Source of the DNA: an uncultured Eubacterium sp.
GTDB taxonomy: Bacteria > Bacillota > Clostridia > Lachnospirales > Lachnospiraceae
NCBI GenBank assembly: GCA_947089855.1
Contig: CAMUML010000001.1
Location: 62,001 to 126,000, forward strand
Direction of reading: 5' to 3'
Length of the DNA stretch: 64,000 bases
Within the stretch, counting starts at the first letter, position 1. Each line of letters starts with the position of its first letter. Made by a program: the position numbers and the translations under genes. The notes under the pieces are model-generated. The model had not been told where the DNA came from. It worked only from the letters and a program-made list of their open reading frames with translations, and ran no database searches. Positions 17,909 to 25,648 of the stretch are shown here, piece by piece.

Positions 17909-20026
17909 ATGAGTGGAGACATGATCAAGTTTGGAAAAAAAGTAGTTAAGTTTAGGATACCGATTTTGATTATCAGCCTTTTGCTGCTGGTTCCATCCAT
18001 TATCGGTTATCTGAATACCCGCATCAATTATGATATTTTGTCCTATCTTCCAGGGGATATTGAAACAATGGAAGGGCAGGATATTTTGCTGGAAGAGTTT
18101 GGCACAGGGGCGTTTTCCGTTGCGGTAGTAGAAGGGATGGAAAATAAAGATGTGGCGATATTAAAAGAAGAGATTGAGCAGGTTGACCATGTCAAGGATG
18201 TGCTTTGGTATGATTCCATTGCCGACCTTTCCATACCAATGGAAATTCTGCCGGCCGATATTAAAAACGAGTTGAAAAATGAAGATAAAAATGCAACGGT
18301 TATGATTATTATGATGGATACGTCGATGTCGGCGGATGAAACATTGGATGCAGTTGAAAAAATCCGCGGCCTGACTGACCAAAAATGCCTGTTAAGCGGA
18401 ATGTCTGCCGTGGTAGCCGATATTAAAAAGATTTGCAACAGTGAGGCAATTATGTATGTTGTGATAGCGGCCGGGCTGTCAACGGTTGTGCTGTCACTGA
18501 CGATGGATTCTTTTTTAATCCCTCTGTTTTTCCTATTAAGTATTGGGATGGCAATTATATACAATCTTGGTACAAATTTTGTAGCTGGAGAAATTTCATT
18601 TATCACACAGGCACTGGCAGCTGTCCTGCAGCTTGCAGTTACGATGGATTATTCGATTTTTTTGTGGCATAGCTATCAGGAAAACCAGGAACGGTATCCG
18701 GGGGATAAAAAACGGGCAATGGCACATGCCATTTCCAATACCATTTCTTCTGTGGTAGGAAGTTCCATTACAACAGTGGCTGGCTTCCTTGCCATGTGTT
18801 TTATGACGTTTACCCTTGGGCTGGATTTAGGGATTGTTATGGCAAAAGGCGTCGTATTTGGGGTAATTGGCTGTGTTACAATTTTGCCGTCTATGATTTT
18901 GATTTTTGACCGGGCAATTGAGAAAACAAGGCACCGTGCAGTTATACCGGACCTTGGGCGTATCGGAAATTTTGTAACAAAGAAATATATGGTATTTATA
19001 GCGCTGTTTTGTATTATTTTAGGCCCTGCTTATTACGGATATACCCATAACCAGGTGTATTACGATCTGGTCGGCACACTGCCGGACCACTTGGAAAGCG
19101 TTATGTCCAATACCAAGTTAGAAGAAGATTTCCAGATGGGCGCGACCCATGTTATTATTGCAGACAGTAGCCTGGAAGCAAAGCAGGCAAGGGCAATGCT
19201 GAAAGAACTGGAAGAGGTAAAAGGGGTAAAACTGGTAATGGGCCTGGATTCCTTGTTGGGGCCGTTAGTTCCAAGGGAAATGATACCAGACAGTTACCAG
19301 CAGATATTGGATAACGGCAAATATCAGATGATGTTTATCATATCTGAGTATAAAACCGCTTCAGATGAAGTGAATGCGCAGTGCGATACAATTAAAGGTA
19401 TTATCAAACAGTACGACAGTACGGCAATGCTGATAGGGGAAGCGCCGTGTACACAGGATCTGATTACGATTACAGATAAAGATTTTAAGACAGTTAGCGC
19501 TGTGTCTATTGTATTGATTTTTATTATTATAGCAGTTGTATTAAAATCCGCTTCACTTCCGGTCATACTGGTAAGCGTTATTGAGTTCGCCATTTTTATT
19601 AATATGGGGATCCCGTCCTATACGGGGACAGTGCTGCCGTTTATAGCGTCAATCGTAATCGGTACGATCCAGTTGGGTGCAACCGTGGATTATGCCATCT
19701 TGATGACAAATAAATATAAAAAGGCCAGGTATGGGGGCGCAAGCAAGCAGGAATCGATTTCTACGGCGCTAAATAGCTCGCTGCAATCGGTATTTGTAAG
19801 CGCACTAAGCTTTTTTGCAGCGACATTTGGCGTGGGCCTGTATTCCAGTATCGATATGATCAGCGCGCTGTGTGTGCTGCTTGCAAGAGGTGCAATCATC
19901 AGCTTTTTGGTTGTTGCATTTATTTTACCGGCGATGTTTATGGTTTTTGATAAGCTGATATGCAAAACGAGCGCGGGTTTTTTGCATAAAGAAAAGAAAG
20001 TAAAAGCAGAATCCGCTATTTTATAA
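17909..20026 (+). CDS. MMPL/RND-family exporter
   Basis: The 705-residue protein has the RND-like plan of two repeats, each one helix, a large extracytoplasmic loop and five more helices; motifs AVTMDYSIFLWHSYQE and GATVDYAILMTNKYK mark the equivalent helices, with the proton-relay Asp in each. MMPL proteins move lipids, peptides or drugs using the proton gradient. Two starts are possible (17909 or the ATG at 17921, which is next to GAGTGGAG). The following gene starts 35 bases later and encodes a YhgE-like extracytoplasmic protein, a frequent partner. The substrate is unknown. Confidence 0.85.
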   Translation: MSGDMIKFGKKVVKFRIPILIISLLLLVPSIIGYLNTRINYDILSYLPGDIETMEGQDILLEEFGTGAFSVAVVEGMENKDVAILKEEIEQVDHVKDVLWYDSIADLSIPMEILPADIKNELKNEDKNATVMIIMMDTSMSADETLDAVEKIRGLTDQKCLLSGMSAVVADIKKICNSEAIMYVVIAAGLSTVVLSLTMDSFLIPLFFLLSIGMAIIYNLGTNFVAGEISFITQALAAVLQLAVTMDYSIFLWHSYQENQERYPGDKKRAMAHAISNTISSVVGSSITTVAGFLAMCFMTFTLGLDLGIVMAKGVVFGVIGCVTILPSMILIFDRAIEKTRHRAVIPDLGRIGNFVTKKYMVFIALFCIILGPAYYGYTHNQVYYDLVGTLPDHLESVMSNTKLEEDFQMGATHVIIADSSLEAKQARAMLKELEEVKGVKLVMGLDSLLGPLVPREMIPDSYQQILDNGKYQMMFIISEYKTASDEVNAQCDTIKGIIKQYDSTAMLIGEAPCTQDLITITDKDFKTVSAVSIVLIFIIIAVVLKSASLPVILVSVIEFAIFINMGIPSYTGTVLPFIASIVIGTIQLGATVDYAILMTNKYKKARYGGASKQESISTALNSSLQSVFVSALSFFAATFGVGLYSSIDMISALCVLLARGAIISFLVVAFILPAMFMVFDKLICKTSAGFLHKEKKVKAESAIL

Positions 20027-20061
20027 CAGCCGCAAAAGGCAGGAAGTGGAGGAAAAGGGAT

Positions 20062-22284
20062 ATGAAATTTCGCGAATTAAAGGAAAAATTTCAAAATAAA
20101 TTTACAATACGGATGATCGCAGGTATTTTATGCGTGGCATTAGCTGGAGGAAGTTTTGCCGTTTCCCAGCCACAGGTACAAAGGCTGGAAGCAGCCAAAA
20201 AAAGTGCAGGCGCATCCAGCTCTGGCAAGGGCAAGGCACAGGGGGAAACAAAATCTGATTCAGAAAAAGGTTTATCTGGCAGGCTGATGTCTGCGTTAAG
20301 CGAAGGTATGGAGTCAGAAGAAAAACTGGATGGAAAAGAAGAAACCGTTTACTTGATCACAGACGCTAGTGGAAAGGTGAACCAGACCATTGTAAGCAGC
20401 TGGCTGAAAAACGGTTCAAACCGTGCAGAAATAAAAGATGTTTCCAGCTTAACCGATATTGAAAATGTAAAAGGCGAGGAAACATTTATCCAAGATGGGG
20501 ATCAGATCACTTGGCAGGCAGGCGGCGAAGATATTTTTTACCGGGGGACTACGTCCAAAGAACTGCCGATTACCGAGCGGCTAACCTATTATTTGGATGG
20601 TGTGGAAGTAAAACCGGAAGAACTGGCTGGAAAAAGCGGGAAAGTTACCATCCGTTTTGACTATGAAAACCATGCTAAGGCAAAAGTAAAAATCAATGGC
20701 AAAAAAGAAGATATTTATGTGCCGTTTACCGTAGTTTCCGGTATGGTGTTAGGCGATGGCTTCCGGAATGTGCATGTAAATAATGGCAAGATTTTATCAG
20801 ATGGAAACAAGGTCACTGTGGTGGGCCTTGCAATGCCGGGCTTAAAAGAAAGCCTGGATATAGACGAAAAAGATTTTGACGGGGATGCTGATTTCCTGGA
20901 TTATGTGGAAGTGACTGCAGATGTAGAAAACTTTTCATTGGAAATGACTGCAACGGCTGCAGTGGCAGGGCTTATGTCGGACAGCAGCCTTTCACAGAAA
21001 ATGGACCTTAGTGAATTGGATAAACGGGTGGACGAAGTCACAGATGCGATGGGCCAGTTAAAAAACGGCAGCGGGGAATTGGCAGACGGCCTGGATACAT
21101 TAAAAGACAGCATGGGCAGCTTTAAAGACGGCATCAGCTCTTTACAGGACGGCGTAAATGCATATACGGACGGGGCATCCCGGCTGGCAGGCGGCATCCA
21201 GTCTTTAAGTGACAGTTCTGGTTCCTTGGAATCCGGTGTCAATGCGCTCAATTCCAGTGCAAAAACGATTAACGACGGGGTACAGCAGCTGGCGGCGGCG
21301 TTGCATACCCAGATGACGGACCAGGAGAAGGCGGCAGCGCAGCAGCAGGTTGACCAGGCAGTGGAAACCCAATTCCAAAAAGGTTCACAGGCATATAATA
21401 TGGTGTATAATGGTGCTGTAAGCAATTTTACCAACACCCTGACTGCAGAGGCAGCCGTAAACAGCGTGCAGGCAGGCATCCAGGCCGGAATGCAGGCACA
21501 GGGGCTGACTTCAGAAGGCGTCGTGGCAGCCCTTGCAGAGTATTATGCGCAAAATGGCTTTACCGATGCTTCTGGAAAGACCTATTCGGCGCAAGCGTGC
21601 CAGGCGAATGTGCCAGGGACAGAAACCACCTTTGCAGCCTACTTTGCAAATGCTGTATTAAATGGCGGGTTATCATCGGCGCTGGCAGGCGGCATTACGG
21701 ATGGCATTGCCAAACAAGGTTCTGCAGCCGTAGGGGAAGCCGTAGTCGGGGCATGCAAAATGGCTGCGAAACAGGCAGGAGGTACTGCAGCCGTAACAGG
21801 TGCGGAATCTGCAAAGCAACAGGCGGCAGCGGCGATAGAAACCGTCGGCGCCAGCGGCTACAGCCTGGTGTCTGGCACTCAGGCATTGTGTACTGGTACG
21901 CAGCAGCTGGCAGACAGCATACCAGCCTTGAAGGACGGCATCGGCACGCTGTTAAATGGTGCAAATGAACTGGCAGGCAAAAATGATGCGTTAAAAAACG
22001 GGGTATTAAAACTGGCGGACGGTTCTGAACAGATCAGCGACGGGGTCGGAAAACTCAAAGACGGCGCGCACGAACTGGAAGACGGCCTGGTCGAGTTTGA
22101 CGACAAGGCCATTGCAAAGCTGGTCGAAACATATCACGGGGATGTGAAAGCACTGGCTGAACGTATGAAAAAAATTGTGAAAGCCGGGGAAGATTATGGG
22201 ACGTTTTGCGGTGCAAAAGAGGGGACATCGGCAACAACGAAATTTATTTTCAGGACGGATGCGGTAAAAGTGCTGGAAGAGTAG
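20062..22284 (+). CDS. YhgE/Pip-like secreted coiled-coil protein, exporter partner
   Basis: The 740-residue protein has an N-terminal signal or anchor helix (about 17-36), a beta-rich domain (about 95-310), and a long region with repeated L-x-D-G spacing (NGSGELADGLDTLKDSM ... LSSLQDGV, again near the C-terminus LKNGVLKLADGSEQISDGV). That heptad-like pattern is typical of YhgE/Pip and RND-accessory proteins in Gram-positives. It lacks C-terminal membrane spans, unlike YhgE, so it is probably held by its N-terminus. It most likely works with the MMPL protein encoded just upstream. Confidence 0.7.
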   Translation: MKFRELKEKFQNKFTIRMIAGILCVALAGGSFAVSQPQVQRLEAAKKSAGASSSGKGKAQGETKSDSEKGLSGRLMSALSEGMESEEKLDGKEETVYLITDASGKVNQTIVSSWLKNGSNRAEIKDVSSLTDIENVKGEETFIQDGDQITWQAGGEDIFYRGTTSKELPITERLTYYLDGVEVKPEELAGKSGKVTIRFDYENHAKAKVKINGKKEDIYVPFTVVSGMVLGDGFRNVHVNNGKILSDGNKVTVVGLAMPGLKESLDIDEKDFDGDADFLDYVEVTADVENFSLEMTATAAVAGLMSDSSLSQKMDLSELDKRVDEVTDAMGQLKNGSGELADGLDTLKDSMGSFKDGISSLQDGVNAYTDGASRLAGGIQSLSDSSGSLESGVNALNSSAKTINDGVQQLAAALHTQMTDQEKAAAQQQVDQAVETQFQKGSQAYNMVYNGAVSNFTNTLTAEAAVNSVQAGIQAGMQAQGLTSEGVVAALAEYYAQNGFTDASGKTYSAQACQANVPGTETTFAAYFANAVLNGGLSSALAGGITDGIAKQGSAAVGEAVVGACKMAAKQAGGTAAVTGAESAKQQAAAAIETVGASGYSLVSGTQALCTGTQQLADSIPALKDGIGTLLNGANELAGKNDALKNGVLKLADGSEQISDGVGKLKDGAHELEDGLVEFDDKAIAKLVETYHGDVKALAERMKKIVKAGEDYGTFCGAKEGTSATTKFIFRTDAVKVLEE

Positions 22285-22289
22285 CATAT

Positions 22290-22350
22290 GTTACTATTCA
22301 TGGGCCAGGAATTGCGCATAAACTGCGCATTCCGTGAGAACATGATTCAG
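22290..22350 (+). repeat. Family D arm joined to family C palindrome
   Basis: GTTACTATTCATGGGCC is followed by AGGAATTGCGCATAAACTGCGCATTCC and GTGAGAACATGATTCAG. The part from 22302 to 22350 recurs at 60511-60558 with one base indel. The core is the palindrome GGAAT(T)GCGCA/TGCGCATTCC. A further stem, GGGGCGAT/ATCGCCCC, lies between this and the next family D arm. Confidence 0.75.
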
Positions 22351-22415
22351 GAGTGAGGGGCGATTTTGCGAAGCAAACTTTCAATATCGCCCCGAATTGT
22401 TACTGTGAGCGGCCC

Positions 22416-22580
22416 CTAGTACACCGTAAAATAAATAACTGGCCATTTTGTTTGTCTAAATCTCCGGGAGCACATGGCAAAAATCCGAGGTGCTCCCCGG
22501 TACACCTCCGGTTTTTGCCATGCACTCTCGAAGATTTATCCGGCGCAATATAACCAGTTATTTATTTTACGGTGTACTAG
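22416..22580. mobile_element. 165-bp MITE-like element with 27-bp terminal inverted repeats
   Basis: The ends at 22416-22442 and 22554-22580 are perfect inverted copies over 27 bases (CTAGTACACCG...ATAACTGG). Further arms continue inward (CTAAATCT/AGATTTAT, CATGGCAAAAA/TTTTTGCCATG), so the whole element is nearly a palindrome. It encodes nothing. It interrupts a family D palindrome: GTGAGCGGCCC lies on its left and GCCGTGAATAGTAAC on its right. CTAG at both ends may be a 4-base target duplication. Confidence 0.8.
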
Positions 22581-22597
22581 GCCGTGAATAGTAACAG

Positions 22598-22628
22598 CAT
22601 ATGGCAAACTTTATCGCTTGTGAGTATA
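22598..22628 (+). repeat. Family B fragment, B3
   Basis: Thirty-one bases (CATATGGCAAACTTTATCGC to TGAGTATA) match the right end of B1 and B2. It lies directly after the family D arm that follows the MITE-like element, so four repeat types are stacked in the 446-base gap before the next gene. Confidence 0.7.
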
Positions 22629-22731
22629 GCAGGCTTTACACATGAAACAACATACACTATAATGATGGTGCGGACTTATTGTATTTAGAAAGCAGCGAAA
22701 CAACTGCATGAATCAAAAGGCGGTGAAAATT

Positions 22732-22929
22732 ATGGATGTAATGGGAATGACGAAAGAAGAAATGATACAAAAGAATGTCGAAGAGTTTGCAAGATTACAA
22801 AAATACATGCGTTTATCTGATAAAGAATCAGATGCATACAGGGAAATGAAAGAAAGATATAAAGAATTAAAAGTTATACTTACTACATCTGGTGTAAACC
22901 TTACCGAAATTGATTATATTAAAGAGTAA
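22732..22929 (+). CDS. Small hypothetical protein, 65 aa
   Basis: I do not recognise this protein. It is helical and charged (MTKEEMIQKNVEEFARLQKYM ... YKELKVILTTSGVNLTEIDYIKE, given here in two pieces) with no membrane segment. ATG 22732 follows AAGGCGGTGA at a good distance and is preferred to the ATG at 22708. It stands alone between a repeat cluster and a terminator. Confidence 0.6.
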   Translation: MDVMGMTKEEMIQKNVEEFARLQKYMRLSDKESDAYREMKERYKELKVILTTSGVNLTEIDYIKE

Positions 22930-22957
22930 CAAGTATATTACTAGCAAATTAGAGTGT

Positions 22958-22995
22958 AAAGCCTATTGGATTGCCAATAGGCTTTATACTTTTTA
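22958..22995 (+). terminator. Intrinsic terminator
   Basis: Stem AAAGCCTATTGG / CCAATAGGCTTT with an ATTG loop, then ATACTTTTT. It follows the 65-aa gene by about 30 bases. Confidence 0.8.
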
Positions 22996-23195
22996 ATGAT
23001 CGATGCAGGCCAATCTGTAAATATTTTTGATAAGTTTCTGTCATACATACAAAATTTTCCGTTTCATTTCGTATTTATTGTATAGCAGCTGCATCGGCAG
23101 GCTATCCCCATACGGATGCCACGGTGCGGCCACCGCCTGTGGAAGCATTTGTTTACAGCGGGCATTATTTTGATGTTTAACGGAGGCGCATACAA

Positions 23196-23828
23196 ATGAA
23201 AAAACGTACCGCCCAGATTCTTAACCGCCTGGATGAAATGTATGGCACACAAGCAATCTGCTACCTGCACCATGAGAATGCATGGCAGCTTTTGATCGCT
23301 GTTATTTTAAGTGCCCAGTGTACGGATGCAAGGGTCAATATTGTTACGGCAGACTTGTTTCAAAAGTATGATACGCTGGAAAAATTTGCGGGTGCGGATC
23401 TGGAAGAATTGGAACAGGATATTCATTCAATTGGGTTTTACCACAGCAAGGCAAAAAATATTATTTCGTGCTGCCGGGATTTGGTTACGAAATTTGGCGG
23501 GGAAGTGCCTTCTTCGCTGGAAGATTTAACCAGCCTTGCCGGTGTGGGGAGGAAAACGGCAAATGTGATCCGGGGCAATGTTTATAACGAACCCAGTATT
23601 GTGGTAGATACGCATGTCAAGCGTATTTCCAACCGCTTGGGATTTACCAAAGAGTCGGATCCTGCCAAGATAGAACAGGATTTGATGAAGGTGCTGCCAA
23701 AGGATCACTGGATTTTATATAATATGCAGATCATTACATTTGGGCGCAGTATCTGTATTGCGCGCAGCCCCAAATGCAGTGAATGTTTTTTGCAGGATTT
23801 ATGTAAGGCAGGGGACAAAAGGGTTTGA
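23196..23828 (+). CDS. nth: Endonuclease III
   Basis: The 210-residue DNA glycosylase/AP lyase removes oxidised pyrimidines in base excision repair. It shows LLIAVILSAQCTDARVN near the N-terminus, the helix-hairpin-helix with the catalytic Lys (LAGVGRKTANVI), the conserved Asp (VVDTHVKR), and a C-terminal 4Fe-4S loop with the spacing C-x6-C-x2-C-x5-C. The stop overlaps the start of the next gene, which points to cotranscription and coupled translation. Confidence 0.95.
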   Translation: MKKRTAQILNRLDEMYGTQAICYLHHENAWQLLIAVILSAQCTDARVNIVTADLFQKYDTLEKFAGADLEELEQDIHSIGFYHSKAKNIISCCRDLVTKFGGEVPSSLEDLTSLAGVGRKTANVIRGNVYNEPSIVVDTHVKRISNRLGFTKESDPAKIEQDLMKVLPKDHWILYNMQIITFGRSICIARSPKCSECFLQDLCKAGDKRV

Positions 23829-24595
23829 TTTTAAACGATTATGTAGCAATTGACTTGGAAATGACCGGGCTGAACGCCAAATGCGACCGGATCCTAGAAA
23901 TCGGGGCAGTCCGGGTAAAAGATAAGAAAAGGGAAGCGGTATACCAGGCGCTGGTGAACCCTCATCTGGAATTGACGAAAGAAGTGGTTGAACTGACTGG
24001 GATTACAAATGAGATTGCGGCCAGCGGGCGTGAAATGAAAGAGGTGCTGCCAGAAATTGTGGATTTTTGCGGGAATTTTGTGCTGCTGGGGCACAATATC
24101 ATTTTCGACTATGGGTTTTTAAAACAGGAGGCAAGAAACCACGATATAGAGTTCGAGCATGATGGGGTGGATACGCTGAAGATTGCAAGGAAATTGCTTG
24201 CGCCGGATGATAAAAAAACGCTGCAGGCTTTATGTGACCACTTTGGCATTGCAAGGGAACATAAGCACCGTGCGCTGGATGATGCAAAAGCGGCAGGGGA
24301 ATTGTATGAATTGCTGGAGGCTGCGTATGAGGCACAGCAGCCGGACGTATTTGTACCATATCCGTTGGTTTATAAGGTAAAAAAACAGCAGCCAGCGACA
24401 AAAAGGCAGAAAACCCACTTGCAGGAATTGGCAAGCTACCATAAAATTGTATTAAATGTGTCGTGGGAGACATTGACTAAAAATGAGGCATCCAGGCAGA
24501 TTGACCGGCTGATCGCACAGTATGGGAGGATCCCAAAACAGGAAACGGCAGACAGCGGCAGCAGTTATACTGCAGGCCGCCAGAAGGTACAGTAA
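23825..24595 (+). CDS. DnaQ-family 3'-5' exonuclease, C-terminus replaced by repeat A3
   Basis: The 256-residue protein has an exonuclease domain of the DEDDh type: AIDLEMTGL (Asp and Glu), GHNIIFDYGFL (Asp) and HRALDDAKAAG (His and Asp), then a C-terminal extension of about 90 residues. Relatives are the proofreading epsilon subunit and RNase T-like nucleases; without polymerase context the substrate is uncertain. It starts at TTG 23825, overlapping the nth stop; no later start would keep the first motif. The final codons (YTAGRQKVQ and the stop) lie inside the family A repeat that begins at 24565, so the original C-terminus has been cut or altered. Confidence 0.8.
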   Translation: MILNDYVAIDLEMTGLNAKCDRILEIGAVRVKDKKREAVYQALVNPHLELTKEVVELTGITNEIAASGREMKEVLPEIVDFCGNFVLLGHNIIFDYGFLKQEARNHDIEFEHDGVDTLKIARKLLAPDDKKTLQALCDHFGIAREHKHRALDDAKAAGELYELLEAAYEAQQPDVFVPYPLVYKVKKQQPATKRQKTHLQELASYHKIVLNVSWETLTKNEASRQIDRLIAQYGRIPKQETADSGSSYTAGRQKVQ

Positions 24596-24643
24596 TGTAA
24601 CCAAGAAAGTGCTTGGCTGGCGGTGTGCAGCCGGGTTATACTG
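24565..24643 (+). repeat. Family A dispersed repeat, copy A3 (lacks second dyad)
   Basis: Matches A1 from TTATACTGCAGGCCGCCAG through CTGGCGG and CCGGGTTATACTG, but stops before TAAATTTAACC. Its first 31 bases are coding sequence at the 3' end of the exonuclease gene. Its right end is 14 bases from the 3' end of the opposite-strand gene. Confidence 0.8.
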
Positions 24644-24656
24644 CCAATTGGATTGG

Positions 24657-25253
24657 CTATTGCGCCAGTTTTTCCAATATCGACTCTTTTAAAAGAAGGT
24701 CCATATTCCGTACGGTTTCTGTTAGCTGGCCTAGCTTTGCCGTTTGCCCATGCTCCCGGTACAGCGAGCCAAGCAGCGTGTAGTTTTTACTGATGTCAGT
24801 ACCGCAGGAAACGCCAAATTCCAATACTTGGATGGCTTCCTGCCAATGCCCGAGTTCGGCTAGGCGTTCCCCGTAAGCCAGGATGGTTTTGGCAAGCAGT
24901 GTAAAGTTTGCATCGCAGTCCGATAAAACGGGCAGGTTGGCGGGGCCATACTGCAGCTTTAGATCGGTATTGGACTGCCCGGTCAGGTTTAGGATCTTGC
25001 GTGTGCCCAGGTTTTGAAGGGTTCCTTCCAGTGCTGCCAGCTTGCCATCTGGAAACTTGCCGGCCGGGAATTCATCCAGTGGGATTTGGATATAGTCCAG
25101 CCCGCTTATATCCTTTTTCCGTACCATATTTGCACGCTGTTCTTTTTCCCAAAAGGAGTCCTGTTTTTTTTCATAAGACTGCTGGGAGCGGTTGCGCAGC
25201 AGGCTAAAGAAACAGAGCAGGAGGATAAAAAAAGGCAATATCATCATTGGCAT
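24657..25253 (-). CDS. Hypothetical membrane-anchored protein with TPR-like region
   Basis: The 198-residue protein has one N-terminal membrane helix (about 2-19, PMMILPFFILLLCFFSLL) followed by a basic stretch, then a soluble domain whose second half (LAELGHWQEAIQVLEFGVSC ... LGSLYREHGQTAKL) has helix-pair spacing like tetratricopeptide repeats. I do not recognise the family. The ribosome site on the minus strand is AAAGGA, ten bases before ATG 25253. Confidence 0.65.
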   Translation of the reverse strand: MPMMILPFFILLLCFFSLLRNRSQQSYEKKQDSFWEKEQRANMVRKKDISGLDYIQIPLDEFPAGKFPDGKLAALEGTLQNLGTRKILNLTGQSNTDLKLQYGPANLPVLSDCDANFTLLAKTILAYGERLAELGHWQEAIQVLEFGVSCGTDISKNYTLLGSLYREHGQTAKLGQLTETVRNMDLLLKESILEKLAQ

Positions 25254-25362
25254 CGTAAATCGCTTCCTTTCTTAAATTGATTGGGTTTATAGGTAAAACT
25301 AGTATGGACAAATAAAAAATAAATGATAACAGGCTGCCATGCGGCCTGGGAAAGAGGTTATC

Positions 25363-25491
25363 ATGTCAAAAAGCAAAAAAAATAAAACGACTATCTATAC
25401 TTCTAAAAAGAAGCGGACTGCAGCAGCCGTCCTCTGTATCCTGCTGGCCGCAGCTATGTTGCTGCCGCTGCTTTTATCAGCATTTGTGTGA
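25363..25491 (+). CDS. 42-residue small membrane protein
   Basis: An ATG at 25363 behind AAAGAGG opens a 42-codon frame: a lysine-rich head (MSKSKKNKTTIYTSKKKR) followed by one hydrophobic helix (AAAVLCILLAAAMLLPLLLS) and a TGA at 25489. The layout, a positively charged tail and one transmembrane segment, is that of small regulatory membrane proteins. GATAAC and GTTATC flank the ribosome site in a possible hairpin. No family is recognised, and it is called from composition and start signals only. Confidence 0.5.
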   Translation: MSKSKKNKTTIYTSKKKRTAAAVLCILLAAAMLLPLLLSAFV

Positions 25492-25569
25492 GCGGCCATA
25501 CGTAAATCATATCGTGTATAATATACAGAAATTGAGCGCATATGTCAAATATATTTGTTACTATTTCGC

Positions 25570-25599
25570 TTGAATAATTGGCATTATATGCGATAGAAT
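25570..25599 (+). promoter_or_regulatory. Possible promoter for the VanW gene
   Basis: TTGAAT at 25570-25575 and TAGAAT at 25594-25599 with an 18-base spacer, 50 bases before the start codon. Confidence 0.5.
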
Positions 25600-25648
25600 G
25601 GTAGAAAGCGCCGGTAAATGATGAAAATGAAAGAAAGGAACAGCAGCA

